From Chloroflexota bacterium (GTDB lineage: Bacteria; Chloroflexota; Anaerolineae; JAAYZQ01): a stretch of 64,000 bases of DNA. Of the stretch, positions 44,686 to 52,127 are shown one piece after another. The notes below the pieces were generated by a model. The model searched no databases. It was not told the origin of the DNA and saw only the letters and a program-made list of their open reading frames with translations. The translations under genes and the position numbers were made by a program. Numbering within the stretch: the stretch's first letter is position 1; each line of letters opens with the position of its first letter. Location of the stretch: NCBI GenBank assembly GCA_018606645.1, contig JAGVRI010000018.1, positions 1-64,000 of the forward strand, in the 5' to 3' direction.

Positions 44686-45960
44686 CTAACCGGATGACGC
44701 GGGAAGCCCGGTGCCATGTCGAAACCGGAAGAAGTAAAGTGTCGCGCCCGGCAGGGCAAAGGCCACCGCCGCCAGGACGATCGCCGGATAGCCATAGTGG
44801 ACGATAAGGCGCCCCCCAAGCGCCGCACCAAGCGCCCAGGCCAGGTTGAACCCCACTCCGCTGGGCAGACCGGCCAGACTGTTGAGCAGCGCCCGCAACC
44901 GGTCCGGCACCGCTTCCATCTGGAAAGCATCAAAGATGGACGAACCCAGGTTCCAGATCATATAGCGCGCGACGAAACAGAGACAGCCGACCCACAACTG
45001 ATCGGTCAGGGCCAGGCCCACCAGGAAGGGCAGGGCCGTCAGTTGGGCCACGGTCACGGCGCGCACCTTGCCCAGCCGTCGCGCCAGCGCCGGCGATTGC
45101 GACATGCCCACCACCCCAGCCGCCTGGCCGGCGCCCATGATCAACCCGACCACCCCCGGCGCCGCCCCCAGGTGTTCTTTGAAATAGAGATTGGCGAACG
45201 GAAAAAAGACCCCGTAGGCCAGCCCAAACAGCACGCTGATCAGCAAAAAGAAGGCCAGGATGCCCACAACCCCGCTGGGCAGGGGCAACACCGGAAGCCC
45301 GACCTCTTTTTCTCTTCGCGCCTCTGCCTCCCCCGGCAAAGCCAACAGACAGAGCACGGCCGGCAAGTAGAGGGCGTTGCCAATCGTCGCCGCCAGGCGG
45401 TAGGCGGCTACTCCTTCCGGATTAGGTGCCCATCCCGCTGCTGCCAGGAGTGCGGGCAGCCAGCCGCCCACGACGCTGCTGGCCATGGCCGATCCCAACC
45501 AGATCATGTTGGCCGCGCTGAACACGGCGACCCGCTCCTCCAAACGGCTATGCTCGGCCAGCAAGGGATTGAAGGACACGATCCACACCGGAAAGGCGAT
45601 CCCCTTGATCAACATCATCACCACCAGCGCCTCCGGGCGGACGACCCACAGCGTTCCCAACTGGGCCGCCATCTCCAGAACTGCGCCGATCACCAGGAGG
45701 GTCCGCCGGCCGAGGCGATTGCTCAACAGGCCAGCCAGAGGAGCCGTGACCGCCGAGGCGATCGACATCACGAAATTGAGGTCGCCGATGAAATCCTGCC
45801 GATAGCCCACCTGCCTCAGATAGAGGTTAAACAGCAACGCCCACACCCCGTTGCCGAGCCCCAGGAACAGGGCGAACGACAGGAGGCGATGCACCGTCGA
45901 AGAGAATTGGCGCACGCGACGGAACTTACTGGTCAGAAAGGCAAGGTTGACATTCCCCAC
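44686..45960 (-). CDS. MFS transporter
   Basis: 424 residues, about twelve membrane helices. GTG 45960 is chosen because AGGAG lies 6 nt upstream. The loop LSNRLGRRTLLV between helices 2 and 3 is the MFS signature, repeated more weakly as ARRLGKVRAV in the second half. The upstream in-frame extension to 46092 runs through the palindromic repeats and is not credible as protein. Substrate unknown. The gene is bracketed by copies of the same repeat. Confidence 0.85.
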   Translation of the reverse strand: MGNVNLAFLTSKFRRVRQFSSTVHRLLSFALFLGLGNGVWALLFNLYLRQVGYRQDFIGDLNFVMSIASAVTAPLAGLLSNRLGRRTLLVIGAVLEMAAQLGTLWVVRPEALVVMMLIKGIAFPVWIVSFNPLLAEHSRLEERVAVFSAANMIWLGSAMASSVVGGWLPALLAAAGWAPNPEGVAAYRLAATIGNALYLPAVLCLLALPGEAEARREKEVGLPVLPLPSGVVGILAFFLLISVLFGLAYGVFFPFANLYFKEHLGAAPGVVGLIMGAGQAAGVVGMSQSPALARRLGKVRAVTVAQLTALPFLVGLALTDQLWVGCLCFVARYMIWNLGSSIFDAFQMEAVPDRLRALLNSLAGLPSGVGFNLAWALGAALGGRLIVHYGYPAIVLAAVAFALPGATLYFFRFRHGTGLPASSG

Positions 45961-46002
45961 ACCCGTCTCCTGGTTTCCTGACCCCGCTGAAAGGCTACGC
46001 TT

Positions 46003-46080
46003 CGGGAGTCGAGGCTTCAGCCGGACGCCTGAAGGCTCCACTCCGGGAGTCGAAGCTTCAGCCGCATGGCTGAATTCGAC
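46003..46080. repeat. Interspersed palindromic repeat, two units
   Basis: Two head-to-tail units starting CGGGAGTCGAGGCTTCAG (46003) and CGGGAGTCGAAGCTTCAG (46044). Each folds back on a CTGAAGGCTCCACTCC or GGCTGAATTCGAC arm. It matches the units at 44516-44600. Confidence 0.7.
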
Positions 46081-46176
46081 ACAATTCCACACCCCAAGCC
46101 AGGCGCGACCAAGCCAGAGCTTGTGTCACCCAGAACTCTCAAATGCATCTCTGCCGCCGGGCCTGACGCAAGCGAT

Positions 46177-46205
46177 TTGCCCTTGTCCCCCTCTTGTGGT
46201 ATATT
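46177..46205 (+). promoter_or_regulatory. Promoter of the GH3-like gene
   Basis: TTGCCC (46177-46182), 17-nt spacer ending TTGTGG, TATATT (46200-46205), about 64 bp before ATG 46269. Confidence 0.7.
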
Positions 46206-46268
46206 GATGATCCATCCGGTCATCTCGGCCCAGGCGGTCGAGCTGTCCAGCCCGATCAGGAGGAATAC

Positions 46269-47417
46269 ATGGACTCACGCGATATCCCGTCGCCCCTGAA
46301 TGCGATCCTGGCCTTTTTGCAGCCCTGGCATGAGGCGGTAGCCGATCCGGCAAAAGCCCAGGAGGCCGTGCTGCACCGCCTGTTGACCATCTATGCCCAG
46401 ACCGAATATGGCGCTCAGTATGGCGCGGCCCAGATCGAGACGATCAACGACTACCGCCGCGCCTTTCCTATCGCCACCTATGATGATTACAAGCCGCTCA
46501 TCCGGCGGGTGATGGCCGGCGAGATCGGCTTGTTGCTGAACGAGGAACCGGTCGGCTGGGCCATCACCCGAGGCACCACCCAGGGCGAATCCAAGTTCAT
46601 CCCCATGACCCCCACCGACCTGCGGATGCGGGTCAGCGCCGGCCGGGCGATGTTGAACTATGTCGCTACCACCGGTCGGTTTGACCTGTTCCAGGGCGTG
46701 AACCTGAACCTGAACTTCCCCTCGGTCGTGGGGACGGTGCGGGTTGGCGAGCGGGAGGTCGAGTATGGCTACAGCTCGGGCATCTATACCCGTTTCGTCT
46801 CCACCCAGACCCCGATCCGCTCCGTCCCTTCCCAGGATGAGATTGATGTCCTGGGGGGAGGCAAGACCCAGGCCGACTGGGACGCCCGCTTTGAACTGGC
46901 CTATCAGAAGGCCAAAGGGGAGAACGTCACCTTGGTCGGGGGAGTTGCCACCACGGCTGTTCTGTTCGGTCGGTACCTGCGCCGCCGACATGGCATCTAC
47001 CCCAAAGAGCTGTGGAAGGTCCAGATCGCCACGCTGGGCAGCGTGCCCGGCATCAACACCGTCTATGTGCCGGCCTTGCACGCCCTCTATGGCCCCATCG
47101 CCATCCGCGAGATCTATGGCACCACCGAAGGCATGTTCGGCCAGCAACGAGATGAGAAACGGGCCTGGGTGCCCAACTATGACCTCTTTTTCTTTGAAGT
47201 CCAAACCCGGTCCGGTCTCAAGATGCTGCACGAGATGCACCCCGGCGAGATGGGCAGTCTGGTCGTCTCGACTCCGATCCTGCCCCGCTATCGCATCGGC
47301 GACCGCATCCTGGCTGTTCGTCCGCCCTATTATCGCTGTATTGGCCGGGAAAAGTGGTGGACGCCCCTGCGCTACTACTGGGATGAATTCCGGACGTTCA
47401 ACCTGGGCCGCTTGTGA
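46269..47417 (+). CDS. GH3-family acyl-adenylating enzyme, short form
   Basis: 382 residues, ATG 46269 with AGGAGG 5 nt upstream. GH3 enzymes adenylate a carboxylic acid and join it to an amine. Motifs seen are TRGTTQGESKFIPMT (phosphate loop), VGGVATTAVLFGRYL, EIYGTTEGMFGQ (acid-binding/AMP) and RYRIGDRI. The protein stops at about the end of the N-terminal domain, whereas most bacterial GH3-like proteins run on for another 100-170 residues. The missing C-terminal lid may reflect a real short subfamily or a truncation. Confidence 0.78.
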   Translation: MDSRDIPSPLNAILAFLQPWHEAVADPAKAQEAVLHRLLTIYAQTEYGAQYGAAQIETINDYRRAFPIATYDDYKPLIRRVMAGEIGLLLNEEPVGWAITRGTTQGESKFIPMTPTDLRMRVSAGRAMLNYVATTGRFDLFQGVNLNLNFPSVVGTVRVGEREVEYGYSSGIYTRFVSTQTPIRSVPSQDEIDVLGGGKTQADWDARFELAYQKAKGENVTLVGGVATTAVLFGRYLRRRHGIYPKELWKVQIATLGSVPGINTVYVPALHALYGPIAIREIYGTTEGMFGQQRDEKRAWVPNYDLFFFEVQTRSGLKMLHEMHPGEMGSLVVSTPILPRYRIGDRILAVRPPYYRCIGREKWWTPLRYYWDEFRTFNLGRL

Positions 47418-47426
47418 GCAACCGGC

Positions 47427-47861
47427 CTATTCGCGGCGGAAGAACAGCCCGCGCAGCAGAATGGCCACACCGATGGCGATCAGCACAAAGGCCCAGATCA
47501 GACCCCAGTTGATCAACCCACCCGAGGCGATCCCCAGGAAGATGAGGGCCAGCACCACATTGCCGATCACCGGTCCCCGGTAGGTCGGCACCACCAGACG
47601 GATGGCTGCCTCCAACAGGAGGATGATCCCGGCGCCCAGGAAAAAGAGCGGCCAGGCCTCTAGAAGCTCGACCCAACGCAGAACGCCGATATTGCTGGCC
47701 AGCAGCACCAGCCCGCCCCAGATCAGGATCAACGCCCAGGCTGCGGCGTTGAGGGGGTCACGACGCCACTTCTCATCCCAGCTTTTCTCCTGCTTCTCCT
47801 CCTCTTTTTCCTGCTTCTCCTGCTTTTCGCTGTACTGACGTCGGCGTTGCTCTTCAGACAT
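47427..47861 (-). CDS. Small membrane protein with charged N-terminus (DUF5668/LiaI-LiaF-like)
   Basis: 144 residues from ATG 47861 after GGAGGAG. The first about 45 residues are highly charged Lys/Glu/Gln (a short coiled coil, KQEKQEKEEEKQEKSWDEKW). Four hydrophobic helices follow (AAWALILIWGGLVLLASN, AWPLFFLGAGIILLLEAAI, VIGNVVLALIFLGIASGG, WAFVLIAIGVAILLRGL). The pattern resembles the toast-rack-less membrane domain of LiaI/LiaF-type stress proteins. Its stop lies 9 bp from that of the converging GH3-like gene. Confidence 0.7.
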   Translation of the reverse strand: MSEEQRRRQYSEKQEKQEKEEEKQEKSWDEKWRRDPLNAAAWALILIWGGLVLLASNIGVLRWVELLEAWPLFFLGAGIILLLEAAIRLVVPTYRGPVIGNVVLALIFLGIASGGLINWGLIWAFVLIAIGVAILLRGLFFRRE

Positions 47862-48006
47862 GATCTCCTCCTTTGATCTGTGTGTCATTCGCTGGTCGGA
47901 TGCGGGAAACGAAACGACATCCTCCATCGGTCACGCCGGGTGATTGGCGTCAAGGATTCAACTTCCAATGATCCTGAGGCCCGCCCGGGAAGGAAAATGC
48001 AACCCC

Positions 48007-48035
48007 AGTATACCACAACCTGTCCCCCTTGCCAA
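48007..48035 (-). promoter_or_regulatory. Promoter of the small membrane protein gene
   Basis: On the minus strand TTGGCA (48030-48035), 17-nt spacer ending TTGTGG, TATACT (48007-48012). Leader about 140 nt. The remainder of 47862-48363 holds a GTAAGCC/GGCTTAC hairpin (48079-48104) and no gene. Confidence 0.65.
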
Positions 48036-48257
48036 TTCCGTCCCCTTCATTACTGAGCCGTTCCCGGCGCGGCAACGCGTAAGCCAAATTTGATTTCGGC
48101 TTACCTGAGCGACCGGTCAATCATCGCGGAAACCCTCTCTCGCTGTCTACTTCAGCGATCCAAAAAACCTATCTATGAAAGGGGGAAGGGGGTTGCGGGA
48201 TAGGGTGGGGGCGAGAACCAGACCTCTCCTCCATGTGGTGAACTGAAGGTAGCCAAT

Positions 48258-48286
48258 TCGGCAGGTGGGCCATTGTGTGGTATAAT
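48258..48286 (+). promoter_or_regulatory. Promoter of the DUF433 gene
   Basis: Weak -35 TCGGCA (48258-48263), 17-nt spacer ending TGTGTGG, TATAAT (48281-48286), about 78 bp before ATG 48364. Confidence 0.55.
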
Positions 48287-48363
48287 GGATTGTATTGGAG
48301 AGCTCCAGTTTAGAAGGTTAGAACACGGAATCCTGATCGGAGCTCAAAGCGGGAGGGATCGAG

Positions 48364-48603
48364 ATGGGACGTGTGGTTTGGCAGGAGCGGATTGTGATCG
48401 CGCCAGATCTTCACCACGGTGATCCCTGTATCAAGGGGACCCGTATTCCCGTAGCAATGATTGTAGGCAGCCTGGCCGACGGCATGACGTCGACTCAGAT
48501 ACGCGAGGCCTATCCACAACTGACCGAAGAGGATATCCGGGCGGCTTTGGCTTACGCCGCAGAGCTGAGGCACCAAGAGTTCGTTGCCCCGTTGCCGGGA
48601 TAG
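48364..48603 (+). CDS. DUF433 antitoxin-like protein
   Basis: 79 residues. The DUF433 core is clear: GDPCIKGTRIPVAMIVGSLADGM and EAYPQLTEEDIRAALAYAAEL. These small DNA-binding proteins are usually the antitoxin of a pair with a DUF5615 (PIN-like) toxin. The expected toxin starts 11 bp downstream but is cut after about 23 codons. The antitoxin itself looks intact and has its own promoter. Confidence 0.85.
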   Translation: MGRVVWQERIVIAPDLHHGDPCIKGTRIPVAMIVGSLADGMTSTQIREAYPQLTEEDIRAALAYAAELRHQEFVAPLPG

Positions 48604-48614
48604 GGGTTGGAATC

Positions 48615-48683
48615 GTGCATGTCAAAGTTGATGAGGACTTGCCCCAGGCAGCCGTCCAGATGCTGCGATGCTACAGGATCACG
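48615..48683 (+). pseudogene. Truncated DUF5615-like toxin gene
   Basis: From GTG 48615 the frame reads VHVKVDEDLPQAAVQMLRCY, which matches the start of DUF5615 PIN-like toxins (xFxxDENLPxxxxxxLR). After that it runs into the 3' end of the aminotransferase gene on the other strand and similarity is lost. The remaining domain is absent. Confidence 0.6.
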
Positions 48684-49845
48684 TCTCTCCCGCAACGATC
48701 GCCTGGCGCATCCGCTCCAGGGCAGCCTGGAGCGTGGCCCGTGGGCAGGCAAAGTTCAGCCGAACAAACCCTTCCCCACCCTGACCAAAGACCGCGCCGT
48801 CGTTCAGCGCCACCTTCGCCCGTTCGAGAAAAAAGCGATGGGGGTTCCAGGAGGGGCCATCCGCCAGCGCCCGACAATCCAGCCAGGCCAGGTAGGTGCC
48901 CTCCGGCTGGGTCAAGGTCACACCCGGCAGGTACTCCTTTCCCCGGGTCCATAAAAAGTCCCGGTTGGCCTCCAGATAGCGCAGGACCTCGGTGAGCCAC
49001 GGTCCGCCGTCACGGTAGGCGGCCAGGGCCGCGGTAAAGCCGAGGACGTCCACCCCCGGCACCAGGTCGGCGCGGACCGCCTGGAAGCGGCGGCGGAGTT
49101 CGGCGTTGGGGATGATGGCAAAGGCGCAATGCAATCCGGCCAGGTTGTAGGTCTTGCTCGGTGCCATCAACGTGATCGTCCGGTCGGCGATTTCCGGCGC
49201 CAGCGAGGCGATGGGGATATGCTGATGGCCGGGGAAGACCAGGTCGCAGTGGATCTCGTCCGAACAGATCCACACCTCACGCTGCAGGCAGAGTTCGGCC
49301 ATCCGTTCCAGCTCTTCCCGGCGAAAGACGCGCCCCACCGGGTTGTGGGGATTGCACAGCAAAAAGAGACGGGTGCGTGCCGTAAAGGTGGCAGCCATGA
49401 GGTCAAAGTCGATCTCGTACTGCCCGTCGGCGCAGCGCGTTAATTCCATTCCCTCGAGGACCAGATTCGCGTTGGTCGGGATGCGCAGGATGGGATAGTA
49501 GATCGGCGTCTGGACCAACATCCCATCCCCCGGCGAGGCCACAGTCCGGGCAGCCAGGTTAAAGCCGCTCATCACCCCTGGGATAAAGACCAGCGCTTCG
49601 GGCGAGACCGACCAGCCGTAGAGGCGCTCCAACCGCTCCACCAGGAGCGGACGAAGCTCCGGCGGTTCCAGCCCATAGCCAAAGATGCCGTGGTCAACCC
49701 GTTCGTGGAGGGCGCGGAGCACCGGTTCCGGAGCGGGAAAGTCCATATCGGCGATCCACAACGGCAACACATCCTCGCCGTACTGGCGCCATTTGCGGCT
49801 ATCGCTCTGGCGGCGGTCAATGATGCAATCAAGCCAGTCGGTCAT
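48679..49845 (-). CDS. MalY/PatB-type pyridoxal-phosphate aminotransferase (C-S lyase)
   Basis: 388 residues from ATG 49845 with AAGGAG 6 nt upstream. Fold-type I enzyme. LPLWIADMDFPAPEPV is the MalY/PatB N-terminal signature, LLCNPHNPVGRVF and ICSDEIHCDLVF bind the cofactor, and APSKTYNLAGLHCAF holds the Schiff-base Lys. Family members split cystathionine and other C-S bonds. The 3' end borders the truncated toxin gene, so the junction has cut into the toxin, not into this gene. Confidence 0.9.
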   Translation of the reverse strand: MTDWLDCIIDRRQSDSRKWRQYGEDVLPLWIADMDFPAPEPVLRALHERVDHGIFGYGLEPPELRPLLVERLERLYGWSVSPEALVFIPGVMSGFNLAARTVASPGDGMLVQTPIYYPILRIPTNANLVLEGMELTRCADGQYEIDFDLMAATFTARTRLFLLCNPHNPVGRVFRREELERMAELCLQREVWICSDEIHCDLVFPGHQHIPIASLAPEIADRTITLMAPSKTYNLAGLHCAFAIIPNAELRRRFQAVRADLVPGVDVLGFTAALAAYRDGGPWLTEVLRYLEANRDFLWTRGKEYLPGVTLTQPEGTYLAWLDCRALADGPSWNPHRFFLERAKVALNDGAVFGQGGEGFVRLNFACPRATLQAALERMRQAIVAGET

Positions 49846-49953
49846 CGGGTTCTCCTTCCAGGTCCCGCTGCGAAGCGCCTGATTGGAAAAAGACGAGCTC
49901 TCGTTCCGGACAATCGCCCCGGTCGGGCAGTTGCTCCAAAGGGGAACCAAAGA

Positions 49954-50025
49954 CACAAGCGACGGGATTCGAACCCAGGATCCTTGGCTTGACCGGCAAC
50001 ATGTTCACCCCTACGCTACGCCCCC
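49954..50025 (-). tRNA. Degenerate tRNA-like sequence (Asp-like, GTC)
   Basis: On the minus strand a T-arm GGGTTCGAATCCC is nearly perfect and a D-loop-like AGGGGTGAA precedes it. The anticodon region TTGCCGGTCAAGCCAA would give GTC, but position 33 is G instead of U and the stem has an extra C. The acceptor halves GGGGGCG and CGCTTGT pair only with G-U pairs and a mismatch. CCA is not encoded. It may be a decayed tRNA gene or an old integration site. The surrounding 49846-50213 gap otherwise holds only the promoter at 50116. Confidence 0.4.
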
Positions 50026-50115
50026 GGGTGCAGCGCTATCATATCATGGCTGCCTCGGTGCGTCAAATCACACCTTGAGAAGCGTTTCCATGCGGGATGC
50101 AGCCGATACGCCGAT

Positions 50116-50144
50116 TTGTAGCTGGTGCGCCTTTATGGTATCTT
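50116..50144 (+). promoter_or_regulatory. Promoter of the MBL-rhodanese gene
   Basis: TTGTAG (50116-50121), 17-nt spacer ending TTATGG, TATCTT (50139-50144), about 70 bp before ATG 50214. Confidence 0.55.
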
Positions 50145-50213
50145 ACGGTTCAGGATGGCTGGCGCGGGACAGCGCCCATTTTACATCGAGAAAAACAGAA
50201 AAGGAGAGCCCCC

Positions 50214-51656
50214 ATGTTATTGAAACATTTCTTCCTCGGCAAGATCGCCTACAGTTCTTACCTTCTGGCCGGAAAAGCGAGCTGTGCCATTATCGATCCC
50301 CAACGTGATGTGGACCTGTATATCCATCAGGCGCGCGAGCTGGGCGTGACTATTACCCATATTTTACAGACCCATCTTCACGCCGATTTTATTTCTGGAC
50401 ACATGGACCTGGCCCAGAGGACCGGAGCCAGCATCTATGCGCCTGGAGCCGCCCAATGCGAGTTCGACCACGTCCCGGTGGCCGAAGGGGACACCATCGA
50501 GATCGAGGATATGCTTCTCCAGGTGATCGAGACCCCGGGCCATACGCCGGAACATGTGTGTTATACGGTGACGGACAGGGCCCGGGGCGACACCCCGATC
50601 GGCGTGTTCGTGGGAGATGTGCTGTTCGTCGGCGATGTCGGTCGGCCGGACCTCTTCCCCAATCGGGCAACCGAGCTTGCGGGCAGGCTCTATCACAGCC
50701 TACACGACAAGCTGCTCAAGTTGCCGGACTATTGCGAGGTCTATCCCGCCCACGGCGCGGGCTCCCTCTGTGGCCGGTCGATCGGGGCCAAGTGGCTGAC
50801 GACCATCGGCTATGAGCGTCGCTACAACACCGCGCTGCAACTGGGCAAGGCCGACTTTGTCCATTCCCTCACCACGGACATGCCGCCGGCGCCCGATCAT
50901 TTCAAGCGTTGCAGCGACATCAACCGCGCCGGCCCAACCTTGCTGGTTGATCTGCCAGACCTGGAGGGATTGTCGCCGGCCCAGTTTCAGCAGCGAATGG
51001 ACGATCCAAATGTCGTCGTAGTGGATGTGCGCAGCTATATCGCCTTTGCCGGCCTGCACATTCCAGGGGCCTGGCACCTCGATCTGAGCGGCAATTTCCC
51101 CACCTTTGCCGGATGGGTGCTGCCTGTCGACAAGGAGATCCTGCTCGTGGCTGACGATCATGCCGACGCGGTCGCAGCGAACCTCTGGGCGCGCCGGGTC
51201 GGGGTGGACCACATCGTCGGTTACCTGCACGGCGGGATGGCGGCCTGGGTCACGTCGGGCCGGCCGACGGATAGCGTCCGTTTGATCTCGGCTGAAGAGC
51301 TGCACCACCGAGTTACCGGCACGACCAATCTGGTGCTGGTGGATGTGCGCGCTCCCTTGGAGTTCCAGGACAGTCACATCGACGGCGCGGTGAACATCCC
51401 TGCGCCCGATCTGCGCACCCGCCACACCGAGCTGGACCCGGACAAGCCCACCGTGGTCATGTGCAGCTCAGGGAACCGCTCCAGCCTGGCGGCCAGCATT
51501 CTCAAACAGCACGGCTTCAAAGAGGTGTACAACGTCGCCGGCGGCATGACGGGCTACAGCGCCGCTGGCTATGCCCGGCAATGTACCGTCTGCGAAAATC
51601 CACACGGTTCCCGCTTCTTTGCCCTCTATCTTCCCACCGAGACGGTCGAGCGGTAG
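50214..51656 (+). CDS. Metallo-beta-lactamase-fold/double rhodanese protein (persulfide dioxygenase-like)
   Basis: 480 residues, ATG 50214 after AAAAGGAG. The N-terminal MBL domain has THLHADFISGH (metal His/Asp), ETPGHTPEH and YPAHGAGSLCG. Two rhodanese domains follow (about 265-365 and 370-465). The second has the active Cys417 in VMCSSGNRSS; the first lacks a Cys at the matching place (LLVADDHADA) and is probably structural. The layout matches ETHE1-like persulfide dioxygenase-rhodanese fusions, acting on glutathione-type or low-molecular persulfides. It precedes a YedE-type sulfur transporter gene, a common pairing. Confidence 0.9.
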   Translation: MLLKHFFLGKIAYSSYLLAGKASCAIIDPQRDVDLYIHQARELGVTITHILQTHLHADFISGHMDLAQRTGASIYAPGAAQCEFDHVPVAEGDTIEIEDMLLQVIETPGHTPEHVCYTVTDRARGDTPIGVFVGDVLFVGDVGRPDLFPNRATELAGRLYHSLHDKLLKLPDYCEVYPAHGAGSLCGRSIGAKWLTTIGYERRYNTALQLGKADFVHSLTTDMPPAPDHFKRCSDINRAGPTLLVDLPDLEGLSPAQFQQRMDDPNVVVVDVRSYIAFAGLHIPGAWHLDLSGNFPTFAGWVLPVDKEILLVADDHADAVAANLWARRVGVDHIVGYLHGGMAAWVTSGRPTDSVRLISAEELHHRVTGTTNLVLVDVRAPLEFQDSHIDGAVNIPAPDLRTRHTELDPDKPTVVMCSSGNRSSLAASILKQHGFKEVYNVAGGMTGYSAAGYARQCTVCENPHGSRFFALYLPTETVER

Positions 51657-51667
51657 GAGGTGATGTC

Positions 51668-52003
51668 ATGGACTGGTTCACGGACGTGCGGTGGTCGCCC
51701 TACGCGGCGGGCATTGGCATCGGTGTGTTGAGCTGGTTCACCTGGCTCATCTCCAGGAAACCGATCGGTTGCTCTACTTCCTTTGCTCGCTCGGCAGGTA
51801 TGATCGAGAAGCTCTTGCGGGGGAATCGGGTGGAGACCAGGCCGTACTATCAGGAGGTCCAGCCCGTCGTGGATTGGCAATGGATGCTGGTCCTGGGCAT
51901 GGTCGTGGGGGCGTTCCTTTCCTCCCGATTGTCAGGGGATTTCCGTTGGCAGTGGATCCCCCCGCACTGGGCCGCTACCTTTGGGACCAGCGTGGCGGTG
52001 TGA
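51668..52003 (+). pseudogene. Truncated YeeE/YedE sulfur transporter gene
   Basis: 111 codons from ATG 51668 (ribosome site TAGGAGG). The N-terminal half is well kept: PYAAGIGIGVLSWFTWLISR, KPIGCSTSFARSAGMIEKLL, QWMLVLGMVVGAFLS, and ends in WAATFGTSVAV. Complete small YedE proteins continue for about 70 residues with the GGCTSGHG motif, which is absent. The break coincides with the broken end of a minus-strand gene. Confidence 0.75.
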
Positions 52004-52083
52004 GTGGGCATAAAGAGCGAGACGCAGGGAGCGGCTTCCTGGGCTGCCAGTGCGCCGAGTTCGTCGAGCGTCAGCAAATCCAT
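51998..52083 (-). pseudogene. Truncated baeRF-type (release-factor-1-like) gene
   Basis: From ATG 52083 (GGAGG 8 nt upstream) the frame reads MDLLTLDELGALAAQE then APCVSLFMPTH, the usual start of bacterial/archaeal eRF1-like (baeRF) proteins, which run to over 350 residues. After about 29 codons it passes into antisense of the YedE fragment and similarity stops. It would belong to the same minus-strand transcript as the site-2 protease. Confidence 0.55.
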
Positions 52084-52127
52084 AGAAAAGCCTCCAATCT
52101 TGCATCAAGGGCCAAATTCCAGCCGGA

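Noticed and set aside
44716..45981. Plus-strand open frame of 421 codons across the MFS gene
   Set aside because: Gln/His/Arg-rich antisense translation; the minus strand encodes a clear twelve-helix transporter.
48615..48995. 126-codon plus-strand frame starting at the toxin remnant
   Set aside because: Only the first about 23 codons resemble DUF5615; the rest is antisense of the aminotransferase gene.
51850..52083. 77-codon minus-strand frame as a small complete gene
   Set aside because: Only its first about 29 codons match a known family; the remainder is antisense of the YedE fragment, so it is treated as a truncated gene.
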